DNA of 64,000 nt from Metabacillus kandeliae (GCF_021166585.1 NZ_JAJOZE010000002.1:372001-436000), one strand, 5' to 3'. Shown: positions 22,994-32,341, counted from the first letter of the stretch. Numbers and translations are program-made. Notes: generated by a model not told the origin, from the letters alone.

Positions 22994-23615
22994 ACAAATG
23001 CGGAAACAGTCCATGCACCCCGTCCGCAATCATCTGAATCGCCATAACCGCCAAAATCAAACCCATCAGCCTCGAAATAACATTAACCCCGCTCTGACCA
23101 ATCCTTCTAATAATCGGACTTGAGTAGGCAAATAGAAAATAAGTGGCAACAAGAATGACCGTGTAACTGATGCAGACACCGAGTAAATTCGCTACGTTAT
23201 GGCCTGAGGTCCGCGCCATAACGGTTGCGATTGTACCTGGACCTGCCATGATTGGCAGTGCAAGCGGGGTAATGGAGATATCCTCTCTAGCTTCCGCCTC
23301 TGCCTTTTCATGCGAGTGCGGGCTTTGCGCCTGTGAAGTCTTTGCGTGAAGGAGGTTAAAGGCGATGCCAAAGATCAGGATTCCGCCTGCAACCCGGAAG
23401 GCATGTATGGTGATGCCGAAAACCGAGAAAATTAAATTTCCCAGAAACAAAAAAACTGTCAGGATAATAAACGAAACGATGGCTGCTTTTCTTGCTGTAT
23501 TTTTTCTGCTCTGCTGGTCGTATTCAGATGTTAAAGAGATAAAAATTGGAATATTCCCGAGCGGATTCATAACAGCGAAAAATGATAGCGCAAGTGTAAA
23601 AATGGATGCGAACAA
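22992..23615 (-). CDS. MarC family integral membrane protein
   Basis: This 207-residue protein with six membrane helices has the MarC signatures FFAVMNPLGNIPIFISLT and LPIMAGPGTIATVM. The family is sometimes annotated as related to multiple antibiotic resistance, but its function is unknown. The start is TTG at 23615, chosen because AAAGGAGGA lies 7 nt upstream and the protein then has the usual family length; a 30-residue upstream extension has no ribosome site. The cytoplasmic His-rich loop (SPHSHEKAEAEARE) is a local oddity that might bind metal. Confidence 0.9.
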   Translation of the reverse strand: MFASIFTLALSFFAVMNPLGNIPIFISLTSEYDQQSRKNTARKAAIVSFIILTVFLFLGNLIFSVFGITIHAFRVAGGILIFGIAFNLLHAKTSQAQSPHSHEKAEAEAREDISITPLALPIMAGPGTIATVMARTSGHNVANLLGVCISYTVILVATYFLFAYSSPIIRRIGQSGVNVISRLMGLILAVMAIQMIADGVHGLFPHL

Positions 23616-23646
23616 TGTGTCTCCTCCTTTCCCTCCGGCGATAACA

Positions 23647-24390
23647 TTAATTACCCATGTGTTTTTTGCTTTTAAACGCTCTGGCATCAACAATGAATGC
23701 TTCAAAAAGCTTTCTCATTCCTGCGTCCTCTGCCGACATTTCTTCTGGATGCCACTGCACAGCAAGGAGCGGCCAGTCAGGTTCAGTGCATTCCAGCACC
23801 TCTGTAATTCCATCAGGTGCTTTTCCTGCAATTCTTATCCCTTCCGCCAGCTTTCCGAATGTCTGGTGATGGAGGCTGTTAACATCAATCTCTGTTTTCC
23901 CAAGAATCCGCGACAGCCTGCTCCCATCTTCAAGTCTCACAGAATGGGAGGCTTCAGGCCTTCGAACGGTCTGTTTGTGCTGCAGCGGATTGCGGCACAT
24001 CTCGCCAATATCCTGAATCAGTGTGCCTCCGAATGCCGTATTCAGCATTTGAGCGCCTCTGCAGATCGCGAATACCGGAAGCTTTTTTTCCTTTGCACGA
24101 TGAATCAATGCCATTTCCATTTCGTCCCGTTCAATGCAGGTGGTACCAGTCAGCTCATGCTTCTCTTCTCCGTAAAATCCTGGATCAATGTCTTCCCCGC
24201 CGCTCAGAAGGAGCCCATCGCATATTTCCATCCAGTCACGAGCAGCCTCTGGACTGCCTGATGGAATGACGGCCGCCACCCCACCCGCTGCTTCGACAGC
24301 TTCTATGTAGCGTAAATTTAAATGAATGCTCGGCAGCTTGTTATATAAAACATTTGAGCAGGTGATGCCAATTACTGGTTTTCCATGCAT
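23647..24390 (-). CDS. Class I glutamine amidotransferase-like hydrolase (peptidase C26, PuuD type), copy 2
   Basis: This 247-residue paralogue of the enzyme at 19644 shares GKPVIGITCS, GGEDIDPGFYG, catalytic Cys in FAICRGAQMLNTAFGG, SLHHQTFGKLAEG and AVQWHPEEMSAEDAG. It should hydrolyse gamma-glutamyl amide bonds. The start ATG at 24390 follows AAGGGGAGGG. The marC-type gene starts 31 bp after its stop on the same strand. A DinB gene begins divergently at 24487, so both copies of this hydrolase sit beside a DinB gene. Confidence 0.9.
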   Translation of the reverse strand: MHGKPVIGITCSNVLYNKLPSIHLNLRYIEAVEAAGGVAAVIPSGSPEAARDWMEICDGLLLSGGEDIDPGFYGEEKHELTGTTCIERDEMEMALIHRAKEKKLPVFAICRGAQMLNTAFGGTLIQDIGEMCRNPLQHKQTVRRPEASHSVRLEDGSRLSRILGKTEIDVNSLHHQTFGKLAEGIRIAGKAPDGITEVLECTEPDWPLLAVQWHPEEMSAEDAGMRKLFEAFIVDARAFKSKKHMGN

Positions 24391-24486
24391 AACGATCCCT
24401 CCCCTTATATGTTACCCAATGATGCTATTTTGAAAGGATAATTCCATGCAAATAAAGAATTTCCTTTGTAAAAGGAGGGGTTGTAT

Positions 24487-24984
24487 TTGAAACAGCGCCA
24501 GGAAATTTTTTTCAGCCAGCTGCAAAGCCACCGGGATTACTTGCTGCATACCGTTAAGGATGTCACACAAGAGGAAGCCGATATCATTCCAAATGGGTTC
24601 AGCAACAGCATCCGCTGGAACCTCGGGCATGTCTATACGGAACAGTACATGTGGCTTGAGAGCCTCACAAAAGAGCGCGCGGGAATACCTGAAGCATTTG
24701 GTCAATGGTTTGGGTGGGGAAGCTCTCCCAAAATCTTTACAGAGGAAACCCCGTCATTTGAACAGCTGAAACAGCTGCTGAAGGGCCAGATCAGCAGCAT
24801 TAAGGATCAATATGAGGGGCGTCTTGAGGAGGAGTTTGAACCGACAGAGATTCGGAAACTGACAACAATTGAGCAGGTGCTCCTTTGGACTTCTTTTCAC
24901 GAAGGCATGCACTTGCAGGGTATCTCAGACTTAAAAAGAATTATTCGGATAATTGAACAACAGGAATCCAAATTTCGCTTTTAA
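24487..24984 (+). CDS. DinB-fold protein (4 of 5)
   Basis: This 165-residue protein is closest to the DinB gene at 14809: [21 protein letters not shown] (metal His near residue 47) and [18 protein letters not shown]. The TTG at 24487 is preferred over the TTG at 24481 because AAGGAGG is then 8 nt away rather than 2. Its end overlaps the convergent AraC-type gene by 44 bp, so the two transcripts are antisense at their 3' ends. Confidence 0.88.
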   Translation: MKQRQEIFFSQLQSHRDYLLHTVKDVTQEEADIIPNGFSNSIRWNLGHVYTEQYMWLESLTKERAGIPEAFGQWFGWGSSPKIFTEETPSFEQLKQLLKGQISSIKDQYEGRLEEEFEPTEIRKLTTIEQVLLWTSFHEGMHLQGISDLKRIIRIIEQQESKFRF

Positions 24985-25819
24985 AAAGAGGGACCGTCAC
25001 ATCCTTGTCCTGGTTCCAGAGAATTTCCGGTCCTTCCTTCTGTTCATAGCCTGATCCCGGAAACCATTCCGAGTAGATGCGGCCCCATACATTCTGCAAT
25101 GCTTCAGGGAAAGGACCCTCTGCTTCAAAAACGGCCCATTGTGAGCTCTTCACCTCTAAAGTTTGGAAATGGGGCGGGCAATCCTTTGTGGTTGCGGCCC
25201 CAATGCAGTGATCCAGCTCTCCCTTTTCTCCCATTCTTCCTTCTGAAAAGTTGCCCGATGCGCTGATCAAGCCCCTCGGTTCTGTATTTGACAGTGCCTT
25301 CAGCTCCTGGATCATTTTTTCATCAAGACTCCTCCACATAGCATCTATAGCAGGGTTCACCCCTTCAAACACAATCGGCACCCTTTTTTTCAGCCCGGCA
25401 ATGCGGAAAGCCTCCTTTTCTACAATGCGGTATCTCACTTCACTGCCTCCTTTAACGGATAAGTGAAAGGAAATTGGCGGATAGGCCTTCACGGAATGTC
25501 CGCTGCTCCTTGCCTCAGACGGCGTAATGCCATGAAATTGCTGAAAAGCTCTCCCGAAGGAATCAGCTGAGCTGTAGCAGTACTTCACTGCAATATCAAG
25601 CACCCGGCTGTTCCCGGTACGCAGGTCCGTTACTGCACGGGTCAGCCTTCTCCTCCTGATATAGTCCGACAGCGGCACCCCTGCAAGAAACGAAAACATC
25701 CGCTTAAAATGAAACTCCGAGCAATACGCAAGCCGAGCCGCTTCCTTCACATTGATTTCTTTATCCAGATTTTCCTCTAAGTACTTAACCGCTGCATTCA
25801 TTCCTGCCAGCATATCCAT
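24941..25819 (-). CDS. AraC-type regulator with C-terminal GyrI-like domain
   Basis: This 292-residue regulator has an N-terminal AraC/XylS domain (residues ~5-105; [37 protein letters not shown] and [23 protein letters not shown]) and a C-terminal GyrI-like effector-binding domain (about 130-290). This matches the Rob/BmrR-like ligand-sensing type. The ATG at 25819 has AAGGAGG 8 nt upstream; a longer frame lacks a site. The small-molecule ligand and targets are unknown. Its stop overlaps the convergent DinB gene. Confidence 0.92.
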   Translation of the reverse strand: MDMLAGMNAAVKYLEENLDKEINVKEAARLAYCSEFHFKRMFSFLAGVPLSDYIRRRRLTRAVTDLRTGNSRVLDIAVKYCYSSADSFGRAFQQFHGITPSEARSSGHSVKAYPPISFHLSVKGGSEVRYRIVEKEAFRIAGLKKRVPIVFEGVNPAIDAMWRSLDEKMIQELKALSNTEPRGLISASGNFSEGRMGEKGELDHCIGAATTKDCPPHFQTLEVKSSQWAVFEAEGPFPEALQNVWGRIYSEWFPGSGYEQKEGPEILWNQDKDVTVPLFKSEIWIPVVQLSE

Positions 25820-25885
25820 TTTCCAGCCTCCTTTCCCATATAAGAGTAGCAGTTTGAGCAGTGATGCATCCGACTTTTCGGGAGC

Positions 25886-25908
25886 AAAAAAAGAATGCCG
25901 AGGCATTC
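25886..25908 (-). terminator. Short intrinsic terminator
   Basis: Minus-strand GAATGCC/GGCATTC stem is followed by seven T and overlaps the stop of the 47-residue gene. Confidence 0.7.
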
Positions 25909-26050
25909 AATGTTTAAAGAAAAGGTCATATATCATGTAACCGGCGATGCCAAGCATAATAATAACTCCACCCGCAGTGGGACTGCCGTAAAATGCTCTG
26001 TTCAGTCCGTCAGAATCCTCTATCCTGCTGTCTTTCTTTTCTTTCTTCAT
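25907..26050 (-). CDS. Small single-span membrane protein, 47 residues
   Basis: The ORF MKKEKKDSRIEDSDGLNRAF... has a charged N-terminus and one C-terminal hydrophobic helix (GGVIIMLGIAGYMIYDLFF). It starts at the ATG 26050 behind GGGGGAAAAGGG and ends in a terminator. It follows the 87-residue membrane protein gene by 19 bp, so the two form a small operon. Function unknown. Confidence 0.6.
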   Translation of the reverse strand: MKKEKKDSRIEDSDGLNRAFYGSPTAGGVIIMLGIAGYMIYDLFFKH

Positions 26051-26069
26051 CCCTTTTCCCCCATTCCGG

Positions 26070-26333
26070 TTATACAGCACCCATGATAGAGACGAAATTA
26101 ATGGCAAAGTACAAAATTGGCAGCAGCAGGACAAAAGGGAGAAACTTCAGCAGCCCTGTTTCCTTTTTAATAATGGATCGGATGGCCAGTACAAGTGATG
26201 CGATGACACAGAGAATGCCCGCCGCCAGCACCGTGTAATTTTGAAGCCAGCCGGCAATTGAGGTGAATGGAGCAAAAGTGAGGACAAAGCCAGCAATACT
26301 TAGAACAGCCGCTATCATGCCGAGTTTTATCAT
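26070..26333 (-). CDS. Small membrane protein, 87 residues
   Basis: Three hydrophobic helices (about residues 5-25, 33-52 and 62-84) are separated by short loops; RSIIKK is the inside loop. The start ATG at 26333 has AGGAGAAC upstream. It is co-directional with, and 19 bp before, the 47-residue membrane protein. I do not recognise a family. Confidence 0.72.
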   Translation of the reverse strand: MIKLGMIAAVLSIAGFVLTFAPFTSIAGWLQNYTVLAAGILCVIASLVLAIRSIIKKETGLLKFLPFVLLLPILYFAINFVSIMGAV

Positions 26334-26516
26334 CTCTGTTCTCCTGTTTTTGATTGCATTTTACCATATATTGTAACATTAAAAAAGAGTCTGTTTTATT
26401 CAATAAATGCTTAAAAAATGCCTATTCAGCACACTTTTTCCTTATTTTCATCCATTTTAGGGCTTTAGAAGAGGATTGGAGCAAAAATCACAGCCATCAA
26501 AGAGTAAATTACCCCT

Positions 26517-26737
26517 TTTATATGCGGGTTTTGAGATTTTATATGCAGGTTTCAGACTTTTATTTGCAGGTTTTGGAAATTTATATGCGGGATTTTCAAT
26601 TTTATTTGCAGGCTTACCCGCTTATATGCGGCTTGTGAGCTTTACCTTCAGGTTGGGAGGTTTATGTGCGGGCTGAACTGTTTACATGCGGGTTCAAAGG
26701 TTTATGTGCGCCTTCCAAAGTTTACTTGCGCCTCCAA
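26517..26737 (+). repeat. Direct-repeat array 2: 11 units of 20-21 bp
   Basis: Same unit family as array 1 (TTTATATGCGGGTTTTGAGA). Cores start at 26523, 26544, 26565, 26586, 26607, 26627, 26647, 26667, 26687, 26707 and 26727, so the steps are 21 four times, then 20 six times. It lies between the start of the membrane-protein operon (26333) and the end of gatB (26782). The preceding 180 bp (26334-26516) are AT-rich without a gene. Confidence 0.87.
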
Positions 26738-26749
26738 ATTCCCCCCACA

Positions 26750-26772
26750 AAAAAACCGCCGGACAAGCCGGC
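26750..26772 (-). terminator. Intrinsic terminator of the gatCAB operon
   Basis: Minus-strand stem GCCGG/CCGGC plus flanking pairs, followed by seven T, 10 bp after the gatB stop and immediately before repeat array 2. Confidence 0.8.
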
Positions 26773-26781
26773 AGCTTTCTC

Positions 26782-28212
26782 TTATCGCTTATTAATTTCT
26801 TCCATCAAAATCTTATTCACCATTGGCGGGTTTGCTTGTCCTTTGGAGGCCTTCATGATCTGGCCGACCAGGAAGCCGATGGCGCGGTCTTTTCCGTTTT
26901 TGAAATCTTCAATGGATTGAGGATTTGCATCAAGTGCGTCTGTTACCATTTTGCGAAGAGCGCCTTCGTCAGAGATTTGGACAAGTCCTTTGTCTTTGAC
27001 GATTTGCTCAGCGTTTCCGCCGTTTTCGATCAATTCCTTGAAAACTTTTTTCGCAATTTTAGAAGAAATGGTGCCTTTTTCGATCAGGCTGATCATTCCG
27101 GCAAGTCCTTCAGGAGTTAAAGCCACATCCGAAAGTTCTTTCTGTTCTGAATTCAGGTAAGCGGAAACCTCACCCATCAGCCAGTTGGACGCCTGCTTCG
27201 CGTCAGCGCCTTTTTCAACCGTTGCTTCAAAAAAGTCGGACATTTCCTTCGTTAACGTTAAGACCATTGCGTCATAAGCTGGAAGTCCAAGCTCTGATAC
27301 GTAGCGGGCTTTCCTTTCGTCCGGAAGCTCTGGAATTTCCGCGCGGACGCGTTCTTTCCACTCGTCATCGATGTGAAGGTCAAGCAGATCCGGCTCAGGG
27401 AAGTAGCGGTAATCATCGCTTCCTTCTTTGACGCGCATGAGAAGCGTTTTGCCTGTTGATTCATCAAAGCGGCGTGTTTCCTGTTCGATGATGCCGCCTG
27501 AAAGCAGCACTTCAGCCTGGCGCTTTTCTTCATGCTCAAGGCCTTTGCGGACGAAGTTGAAGGAGTTCAGGTTCTTCAGCTCTGCTTTTGTTCCGAACTG
27601 CTCTTGTCCTACTGGACGCAGGGAAATGTTCGCATCGCAGCGTAGGGAGCCTTCTTCCATTTTGCAGTCAGAAACGCCTGTGTATTGAATGATGCTCTTC
27701 AGCTTTTCAAGGTAAGCATACGCTTCAGCCGGTGTACGGATGTCCGGCTCTGATACGATCTCAACAAGCGGTGTTCCCTGTCTGTTGTAGTCAACAAGAG
27801 AGTAGCCGTCGCCAGTGTGGTTCAGTTTTCCTGCGTCCTCTTCAAGGTGCAGGCGCGTGATGCCGATTCTTTTCTTTTTGCCTTCTACTTCAATCTCAAT
27901 CCAGCCGTGCTCGCCGATCGGCTTATCAAATTGTGAAATTTGGTAAGCTTTCGGATTGTCCGGATAAAAGTAGTTTTTGCGGTCAAATTTCGTATCTGTC
28001 GCGATTTCACAGTTCAGCGCCATCGCTGCTTTCATGGCAAAATCCACAGCTTCTCTGTTTAAAACAGGAAGAACGCCTGGATAGCCAAGGTCGATAACAG
28101 ATGTATTGGTGTTCGGCTCCGCTCCAAAGTGGTTTGGGGAAGCGGAAAAGATTTTGGAATTTGTTTTCAGCTCAACGTGGACTTCGAGTCCTATAACCGT
28201 TTCAAAGTTCAT
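26782..28212 (-). CDS. gatB: Asp-tRNA(Asn)/Glu-tRNA(Gln) amidotransferase subunit B
   Basis: This 476-residue protein has the GatB signature at the N-terminus ([15 protein letters not shown]; then [19 protein letters not shown] and [13 protein letters not shown]) and a C-terminal YqeY-like tRNA-binding tail ending in [15 protein letters not shown]. GatCAB converts Glu-tRNA(Gln), and Asp-tRNA(Asn), to the amidated forms; GatB binds the tRNA and activates the misacylated residue. It is the last gene of gatC-gatA-gatB, 13 bp after gatA. Length is normal. Confidence 0.98.
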   Translation of the reverse strand: MNFETVIGLEVHVELKTNSKIFSASPNHFGAEPNTNTSVIDLGYPGVLPVLNREAVDFAMKAAMALNCEIATDTKFDRKNYFYPDNPKAYQISQFDKPIGEHGWIEIEVEGKKKRIGITRLHLEEDAGKLNHTGDGYSLVDYNRQGTPLVEIVSEPDIRTPAEAYAYLEKLKSIIQYTGVSDCKMEEGSLRCDANISLRPVGQEQFGTKAELKNLNSFNFVRKGLEHEEKRQAEVLLSGGIIEQETRRFDESTGKTLLMRVKEGSDDYRYFPEPDLLDLHIDDEWKERVRAEIPELPDERKARYVSELGLPAYDAMVLTLTKEMSDFFEATVEKGADAKQASNWLMGEVSAYLNSEQKELSDVALTPEGLAGMISLIEKGTISSKIAKKVFKELIENGGNAEQIVKDKGLVQISDEGALRKMVTDALDANPQSIEDFKNGKDRAIGFLVGQIMKASKGQANPPMVNKILMEEINKR

Positions 28213-28225
28213 TTTTCCTCACCCC

Positions 28226-29683
28226 TTACAGTTCCGGTTTTGCTTTATGATGTTCTGTTGCCTGTTCGAATGCATGAGCCGCGCGGTAAACGGTTTTCTC
28301 GTCAAAGTGCTTGCCGATAATCTGCAGGCCGAGCGGAAGACCGTTTGCAAAGCCGCACGGTACGGAGATTCCAGGTACGCCGGCAAGATTCACAGGGATC
28401 GTCAGAATATCGTTCGCATACATGGTCAGCGGATCATCAATTTTTTCGCCAATTTTAAAGGCAGGTGTTGGCGTTGTCGGTCCAACGATTACATCGTATT
28501 TTTCAAACACATCTTCAAAGTCCTTTTTAATCAGTGTGCGGACTTTTTGTGCTTTTTTATAGTAAGCGTCATAGTAGCCGGAGCTTAGGGAGAACGTACC
28601 AAGCATAATGCGGCGCTTTACTTCGTTTCCGAAGCCTTCTGCGCGTGTCTGCTTGTACAGATCCAGAAGCGATTCCGCATTGTCTGTCCTGTAGCCGTAA
28701 CGGATGCCGTCAAAGCGGGACAGGTTGGAGGATGCTTCCGATGAGCTCAGCAGGTAGTAGGTGGCAAGCGCATATTTGGAATGCGGAAGAGAGACTTCTT
28801 CCCAAGTGGCGCCAAGGCCTTCCAGTACTTTCAGTGCTTCAAGGACAGCGTTTTTCGCTTCCTCGCCGACACCTTCTCCTAGGTATTCCTTCGGCACAGC
28901 AATTTTCATTCCTTTAACATCCCCAGTCAGAGAAGAAAGGAAATCAGGCACATCTACATTGGCGGATGTGGAATCCATTTCGTCAAGGCCGGAAATCGCC
29001 TGAAGCAGGAACGCATTGTCCTCAACTGTGCGGGTAATCGGTCCAATCTGGTCCAGAGAAGAAGCGAACGCGATCAAACCATAGCGGGAAACACGGCCGT
29101 AAGTCGGCTTCAATCCAACAACACCGCAGAATGCTGCCGGCTGGCGGATCGAGCCGCCTGTGTCAGACCCAAGGGAGAACGGCACTTCGCCTGCTGCAAC
29201 AGAGGCAGCAGAGCCGCCGCTTGAACCGCCTGGCACTGTTTCAAGGTTCCACGGATTTTTAACTGGCGCAAAGCCTGAGTTCTCGTTAGAAGAACCCATC
29301 GCAAATTCATCCATGTTCAGCTTCCCGATTGTGACAGCTTCTGCTTCTTTCAGCTTGCTGACAACGGTCGCGTCATAGATCGGATCAAAGTTTTCAAGAA
29401 TTTTACTCGCTGCTGTCGTTCGGAGGCCTTTTGTGACGATGTTGTCCTTCACACCGATCGGCATTCCGTAAAGCAGGCCAAATTCACTTTTCCCCTCAAG
29501 AGCATCATCCAGCTCTTTTGCATAAGCGCGCGCTTTTTCTTCATCAAGCGTTAAAAACGCCTGAACCTTATCGTCCACGGCTGCAATTCGTTTGTACGAT
29601 TCAGAAACAAGGTCTGTAACCGATACTTCTTTTTTATGTAGTAATGCTTTTAATTCGGAGACTTTATGATCAAATAAAGACAT
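28226..29683 (-). CDS. gatA: Asp-tRNA(Asn)/Glu-tRNA(Gln) amidotransferase subunit A
   Basis: This 485-residue amidase has the Ser-cisSer-Lys triad of the family: Lys in GVKDNI (about residue 78), [14 protein letters not shown] and the catalytic Ser in [12 protein letters not shown] (about residues 173-184). GatA releases ammonia from glutamine and passes it to GatB. It is between gatC and gatB with short gaps. The start ATG at 29683 has AGGGGAGGG upstream. Confidence 0.98.
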   Translation of the reverse strand: MSLFDHKVSELKALLHKKEVSVTDLVSESYKRIAAVDDKVQAFLTLDEEKARAYAKELDDALEGKSEFGLLYGMPIGVKDNIVTKGLRTTAASKILENFDPIYDATVVSKLKEAEAVTIGKLNMDEFAMGSSNENSGFAPVKNPWNLETVPGGSSGGSAASVAAGEVPFSLGSDTGGSIRQPAAFCGVVGLKPTYGRVSRYGLIAFASSLDQIGPITRTVEDNAFLLQAISGLDEMDSTSANVDVPDFLSSLTGDVKGMKIAVPKEYLGEGVGEEAKNAVLEALKVLEGLGATWEEVSLPHSKYALATYYLLSSSEASSNLSRFDGIRYGYRTDNAESLLDLYKQTRAEGFGNEVKRRIMLGTFSLSSGYYDAYYKKAQKVRTLIKKDFEDVFEKYDVIVGPTTPTPAFKIGEKIDDPLTMYANDILTIPVNLAGVPGISVPCGFANGLPLGLQIIGKHFDEKTVYRAAHAFEQATEHHKAKPEL

Positions 29684-29697
29684 CTCTTTTCCCTCCC

Positions 29698-29988
29698 CTA
29701 TTCAAGAATCGTTGGTACGCGGACATAGCCGTCCTTTTTATCAGGAGCGTTCTTCAGTACGTCCTCAACAGGCAGACCTTTTTTCGGTACGTCGTCTCTC
29801 ATAACATTTTTCATATCCAAAACGTGAGAAGTCGGTTCAACATTCTCCGTATCCAGTTCGTTCAATTGCTCGGCAAAGCCGATAATCGCATCCAGCTGCT
29901 TTGTGAAAAGGGCTGCTTCTTCTTCTGTGATCGCCAATCGGGCAAGGTGTGCAACATGCTTAACCTGCTCATTTGAAATGCGTGACAT
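29698..29988 (-). CDS. gatC: Asp-tRNA(Asn)/Glu-tRNA(Gln) amidotransferase subunit C
   Basis: This 96-residue protein is the small subunit that ties GatA and GatB together: conserved [35 protein letters not shown] and the C-terminal VRVPTILE. It is the first gene of the operon, with a GGAGGTGAAGG site and a clear promoter at 30031-30060. Confidence 0.97.
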   Translation of the reverse strand: MSRISNEQVKHVAHLARLAITEEEAALFTKQLDAIIGFAEQLNELDTENVEPTSHVLDMKNVMRDDVPKKGLPVEDVLKNAPDKKDGYVRVPTILE

Positions 29989-30030
29989 ATTCCTTCACCT
30001 CCGAAATATTCGTACTAAGACAATACTCTG

Positions 30031-30060
30031 ATCATACCAAATCTGAGACTGCCTCTGCAA
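30031..30060 (-). promoter_or_regulatory. SigA promoter of gatCAB
   Basis: Minus strand: -35 TTGCAG (30055-30060), 18-bp spacer, extended -10 TGGTATGAT (hexamer at 30031-30036). The leader to gatC would be about 35 nt. Confidence 0.7.
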
Positions 30061-30101
30061 GGCTTGGCAAGCGGCGGCAGGGGGCAATAACAATTATTAA
30101 C

Positions 30102-30118
30102 CCAATATTAAATATTGG
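30102..30118. promoter_or_regulatory. 17-bp perfect palindrome in the gatC-kinase intergenic region
   Basis: CCAATATTAAATATTGG is a perfect inverted repeat (8+1+8). It lies 27 bp upstream of the -35 of the divergent kinase gene and about 40 bp upstream of the gat -35. It could be an operator, for which I know no matching regulator. Confidence 0.4.
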
Positions 30119-30144
30119 TAACATATTAAGAATCCTTCATAAAA

Positions 30145-30174
30145 TTGAAAGGAAATTTTTAAGCACTGTCTAAT
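30145..30174 (+). promoter_or_regulatory. Candidate promoter of the PAS sensor kinase
   Basis: -35 TTGAAA (30145-30150), 18-bp spacer, -10 TCTAAT (30169-30174), 45 bp before the start codon. Confidence 0.5.
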
Positions 30175-30219
30175 TACTAGGTAGTTCATATTAACTGTAA
30201 CCCGGATCAGGAGGAAAGT

Positions 30220-31695
30220 ATGGAAAACGAATACAGGCTATTGGCTGAAAAACTTGAAGACTCACATTCCCAGCTTGCCAGTAGACTAATGGCCGAAAAT
30301 GACTGCTGTTCAAATTTCTCAGAATTTTCATTTAATAATACATTACCATTTCGCTATTTAGCCGCTGCCCTTGCCTCCGATGAACCTGTTCCTGAAGCCG
30401 AAGCCATGTTTGCCGGCTTCGGAAAAGAAATGGCTCTTTCCAAGGTTCCTTTTCATGTGCTGAAAGATTACTTATATTGCTTTAAAGAAAGCATCACCTT
30501 ATTTCTAGAAGCAGAAACCACATCAGTCAAAACAGCGATGCTCGTTGTCAAAGTCACAGATTCAGCCGTAAAAAGCACTTTCACCACTTTTCGGCGATTC
30601 CAAAAAGACAGCCAGCTGGCAAACAGGCTGAGATCACTGTATGAAGAAGAAAGAATCACACTTAAAGAGCTGAAAGATTTAAAGAACGCCCTAAAAGAGG
30701 CTACGATTTTCACCATTACAGATAAAAATGATAAGATCCGCTATGCAAATGAAAAGTTTTCAGAGATCACTAAATATTCTTCGGAGGAATTAGCGGGGAA
30801 AAATCATCATTCTCTTCTCTACTCTGGCTGCCATAATGATGAATTTTATGCTGAAATTAGAAGAGCCATTAAAAATGGCGAGATTTGGAACGGCGAGATT
30901 TGCAACAAAGCAAAGGACGGCTCCCTTTTCTGGGTCGACACCACGATCATCCCCTTTATGGACAGCGAAGGTGAAAGCTACCAGCACATCTCGATTCAGC
31001 ATGATATTACAGATAAGAAAAAAGCGGAAGAATCTCTACAAAAAGCTGAAAAAATATCACTGATCGGCGAGATGGCTGCAGGCCTTGCTCATGAAATCCG
31101 CAATCCCCTCACAACGATCAAGGGCTTTATGCAGATTCTCGGCAACTTTTCCGAGGATAAAAAAACACTGTACTCAAAAACAGTGCTGGAGGAAATCGAA
31201 AGAATCAACTTTATTGTCAGCGAACTGATGGTCTTCTCGAGACCCCATGCCATCCCGTTTAAAGACTGCTGTCTTGCTGAAATTATAGAAAATGCTTCCG
31301 AAATTCTGGCTTCTGAAGCAGAATTTAAAGGGATATCCCTTACAAGCCGGGTGCGAGCGCCAAAAACGGTTATAGCCGGTGATAAAAATCAGCTGACACA
31401 GGTTTTTCTAAACTTGATTAAGAATGCGATTGAGTCTCTGCCCCTCGGCGGAAATATTGATCTTTTCCTTACAGGAGACCATGAAAAAGCCAGGATTATT
31501 GTAGCGGACAACGGCATCGGCATGAGTCCCGTCCAGCTTGAAAGGCTTGGAGAACCTTTTTTCACAACAAAGGAAACCGGAAACGGGCTTGGCCTTATGG
31601 TCAGCTATAAAATCATCGAGACCCATCAAGGATCTCTTTTGGTAGAAAGCGAGCCAAACAAAGGGACCCGCTTTGTCATAACCTTCCCAGTTTAA
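30220..31695 (+). CDS. Soluble PAS-domain sensor histidine kinase
   Basis: This 491-residue protein has no membrane helix. An N-terminal helical region (1-150) of unknown role, which might resemble the RsbR-type globin-like or four-helix sensor domains, is followed by a PAS/PAC domain (about 160-275; FTITDKNDKIRYANEKFSEIT and SIQHDITDKKKAEE). Then come HisKA with GLAHEIRNPLTTIKGF (phospho-His about 293) and a HATPase (NLIKNAIESLP, ADNGIGM, FFTTKETGNGLGL). The layout recalls sporulation-type Kin proteins or orphan kinases of Bacillus. No response regulator is adjacent. It starts at 30220 with AGGAGGAAAG and ends in its own terminator. Confidence 0.92.
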   Translation: MENEYRLLAEKLEDSHSQLASRLMAENDCCSNFSEFSFNNTLPFRYLAAALASDEPVPEAEAMFAGFGKEMALSKVPFHVLKDYLYCFKESITLFLEAETTSVKTAMLVVKVTDSAVKSTFTTFRRFQKDSQLANRLRSLYEEERITLKELKDLKNALKEATIFTITDKNDKIRYANEKFSEITKYSSEELAGKNHHSLLYSGCHNDEFYAEIRRAIKNGEIWNGEICNKAKDGSLFWVDTTIIPFMDSEGESYQHISIQHDITDKKKAEESLQKAEKISLIGEMAAGLAHEIRNPLTTIKGFMQILGNFSEDKKTLYSKTVLEEIERINFIVSELMVFSRPHAIPFKDCCLAEIIENASEILASEAEFKGISLTSRVRAPKTVIAGDKNQLTQVFLNLIKNAIESLPLGGNIDLFLTGDHEKARIIVADNGIGMSPVQLERLGEPFFTTKETGNGLGLMVSYKIIETHQGSLLVESEPNKGTRFVITFPV

Positions 31696-31722
31696 GCCTG
31701 AGTATTGATCTCAGGCTTTTTT
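31696..31722 (+). terminator. Intrinsic terminator of the PAS kinase gene
   Basis: Stem GCCTGAG/CTCAGGC with a 7-nt loop followed by six T, directly after the stop codon. Confidence 0.88.
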
Positions 31723-31818
31723 GTTTGCGCTGTTTTTCTTATAATCAAACGTTTGTTTAATGGCATATGCTCCAGAATTTACATACTTTATATAAAAGAT
31801 AGACAAGAGGTGAATTCC

Positions 31819-32307
31819 GTGTCATACCCCCTCTTCCTTATCACCGGGATAAGCGGGGCCGGCAAGTCGACAACAGCTGAGGCTCTTGGCAAAGTCCTGC
31901 CTGAGTTAAATGTGTTTGATATGGATTTAATTGTGACAAATGGAGACTATCTCGCAGCTGCCCATAATTGGCTGAAAATTGCCTATGTCAGCGGTGTGAA
32001 TGGCCGGTTGACCGTTTTGCTCGGCAACTTCCCCTATCCTTATGACCTCAGACAGTTTGGTTTATTCAGCGCCTTTTATCCGGTGCACACCCTTCATCTT
32101 CACTGTTCAAAGCATGAGCGGATCAAGCGCCTGAGCGCACGCAAAGGGTGGTCAAGAAGATCCCTTCGCGGTGCTGTTCTGCAGGGGGAAGCCATGCTTG
32201 CCCGATCCGAATCGGCTGTCCCTCCCATTCCCGTTATCAATACAGGTACAATGACTCCGGAGGCTGTTGCGGAAGCGATCAAGCAATGGATTCTGGAGAA
32301 GCTTTAA
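31819..32307 (+). CDS. P-loop nucleoside/small-molecule kinase-like protein
   Basis: This 162-residue protein starts at the GTG 31819 (AAGAGGTG 6-7 nt upstream), because the frame upstream holds a terminator and no site. Walker A is GISGAGKST at residues ~9-17. The LHLHCSKHERIKRLSARKGW segment resembles the lid region of nucleotide-kinase or broad-specificity (d)NMP/AAA-type kinases. A conserved C-terminal VINTGTMTPEAVAEAI segment matches typical small kinases (D-x-[ST] turn, helix). Substrate unknown. Confidence 0.8.
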   Translation: MSYPLFLITGISGAGKSTTAEALGKVLPELNVFDMDLIVTNGDYLAAAHNWLKIAYVSGVNGRLTVLLGNFPYPYDLRQFGLFSAFYPVHTLHLHCSKHERIKRLSARKGWSRRSLRGAVLQGEAMLARSESAVPPIPVINTGTMTPEAVAEAIKQWILEKL

Positions 32308-32312
32308 AAAAT

Positions 32313-32341
32313 GCAGCTCTGCCGTTTGCAGAGCTGCTTTG
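32313..32341. terminator. Bidirectional terminator
   Basis: A perfect 10-bp stem GCAGCTCTGC/GCAGAGCTGC with a five-base loop between the convergent kinase-like and CynX-type genes. A-rich and T-rich flanks are on either side. Confidence 0.8.

Noticed and set aside
24941-24984. Frameshift or gene fusion between the DinB gene and the AraC-type gene
   Set aside because: They are on opposite strands with a simple 44-bp tail-to-tail overlap; both have intact family-length sequences.
26354-26638. Plus-strand ORF across array 2
   Set aside because: It has no SD, starts in an AT-rich gap, and its periodic peptide follows from the repeat sequence.
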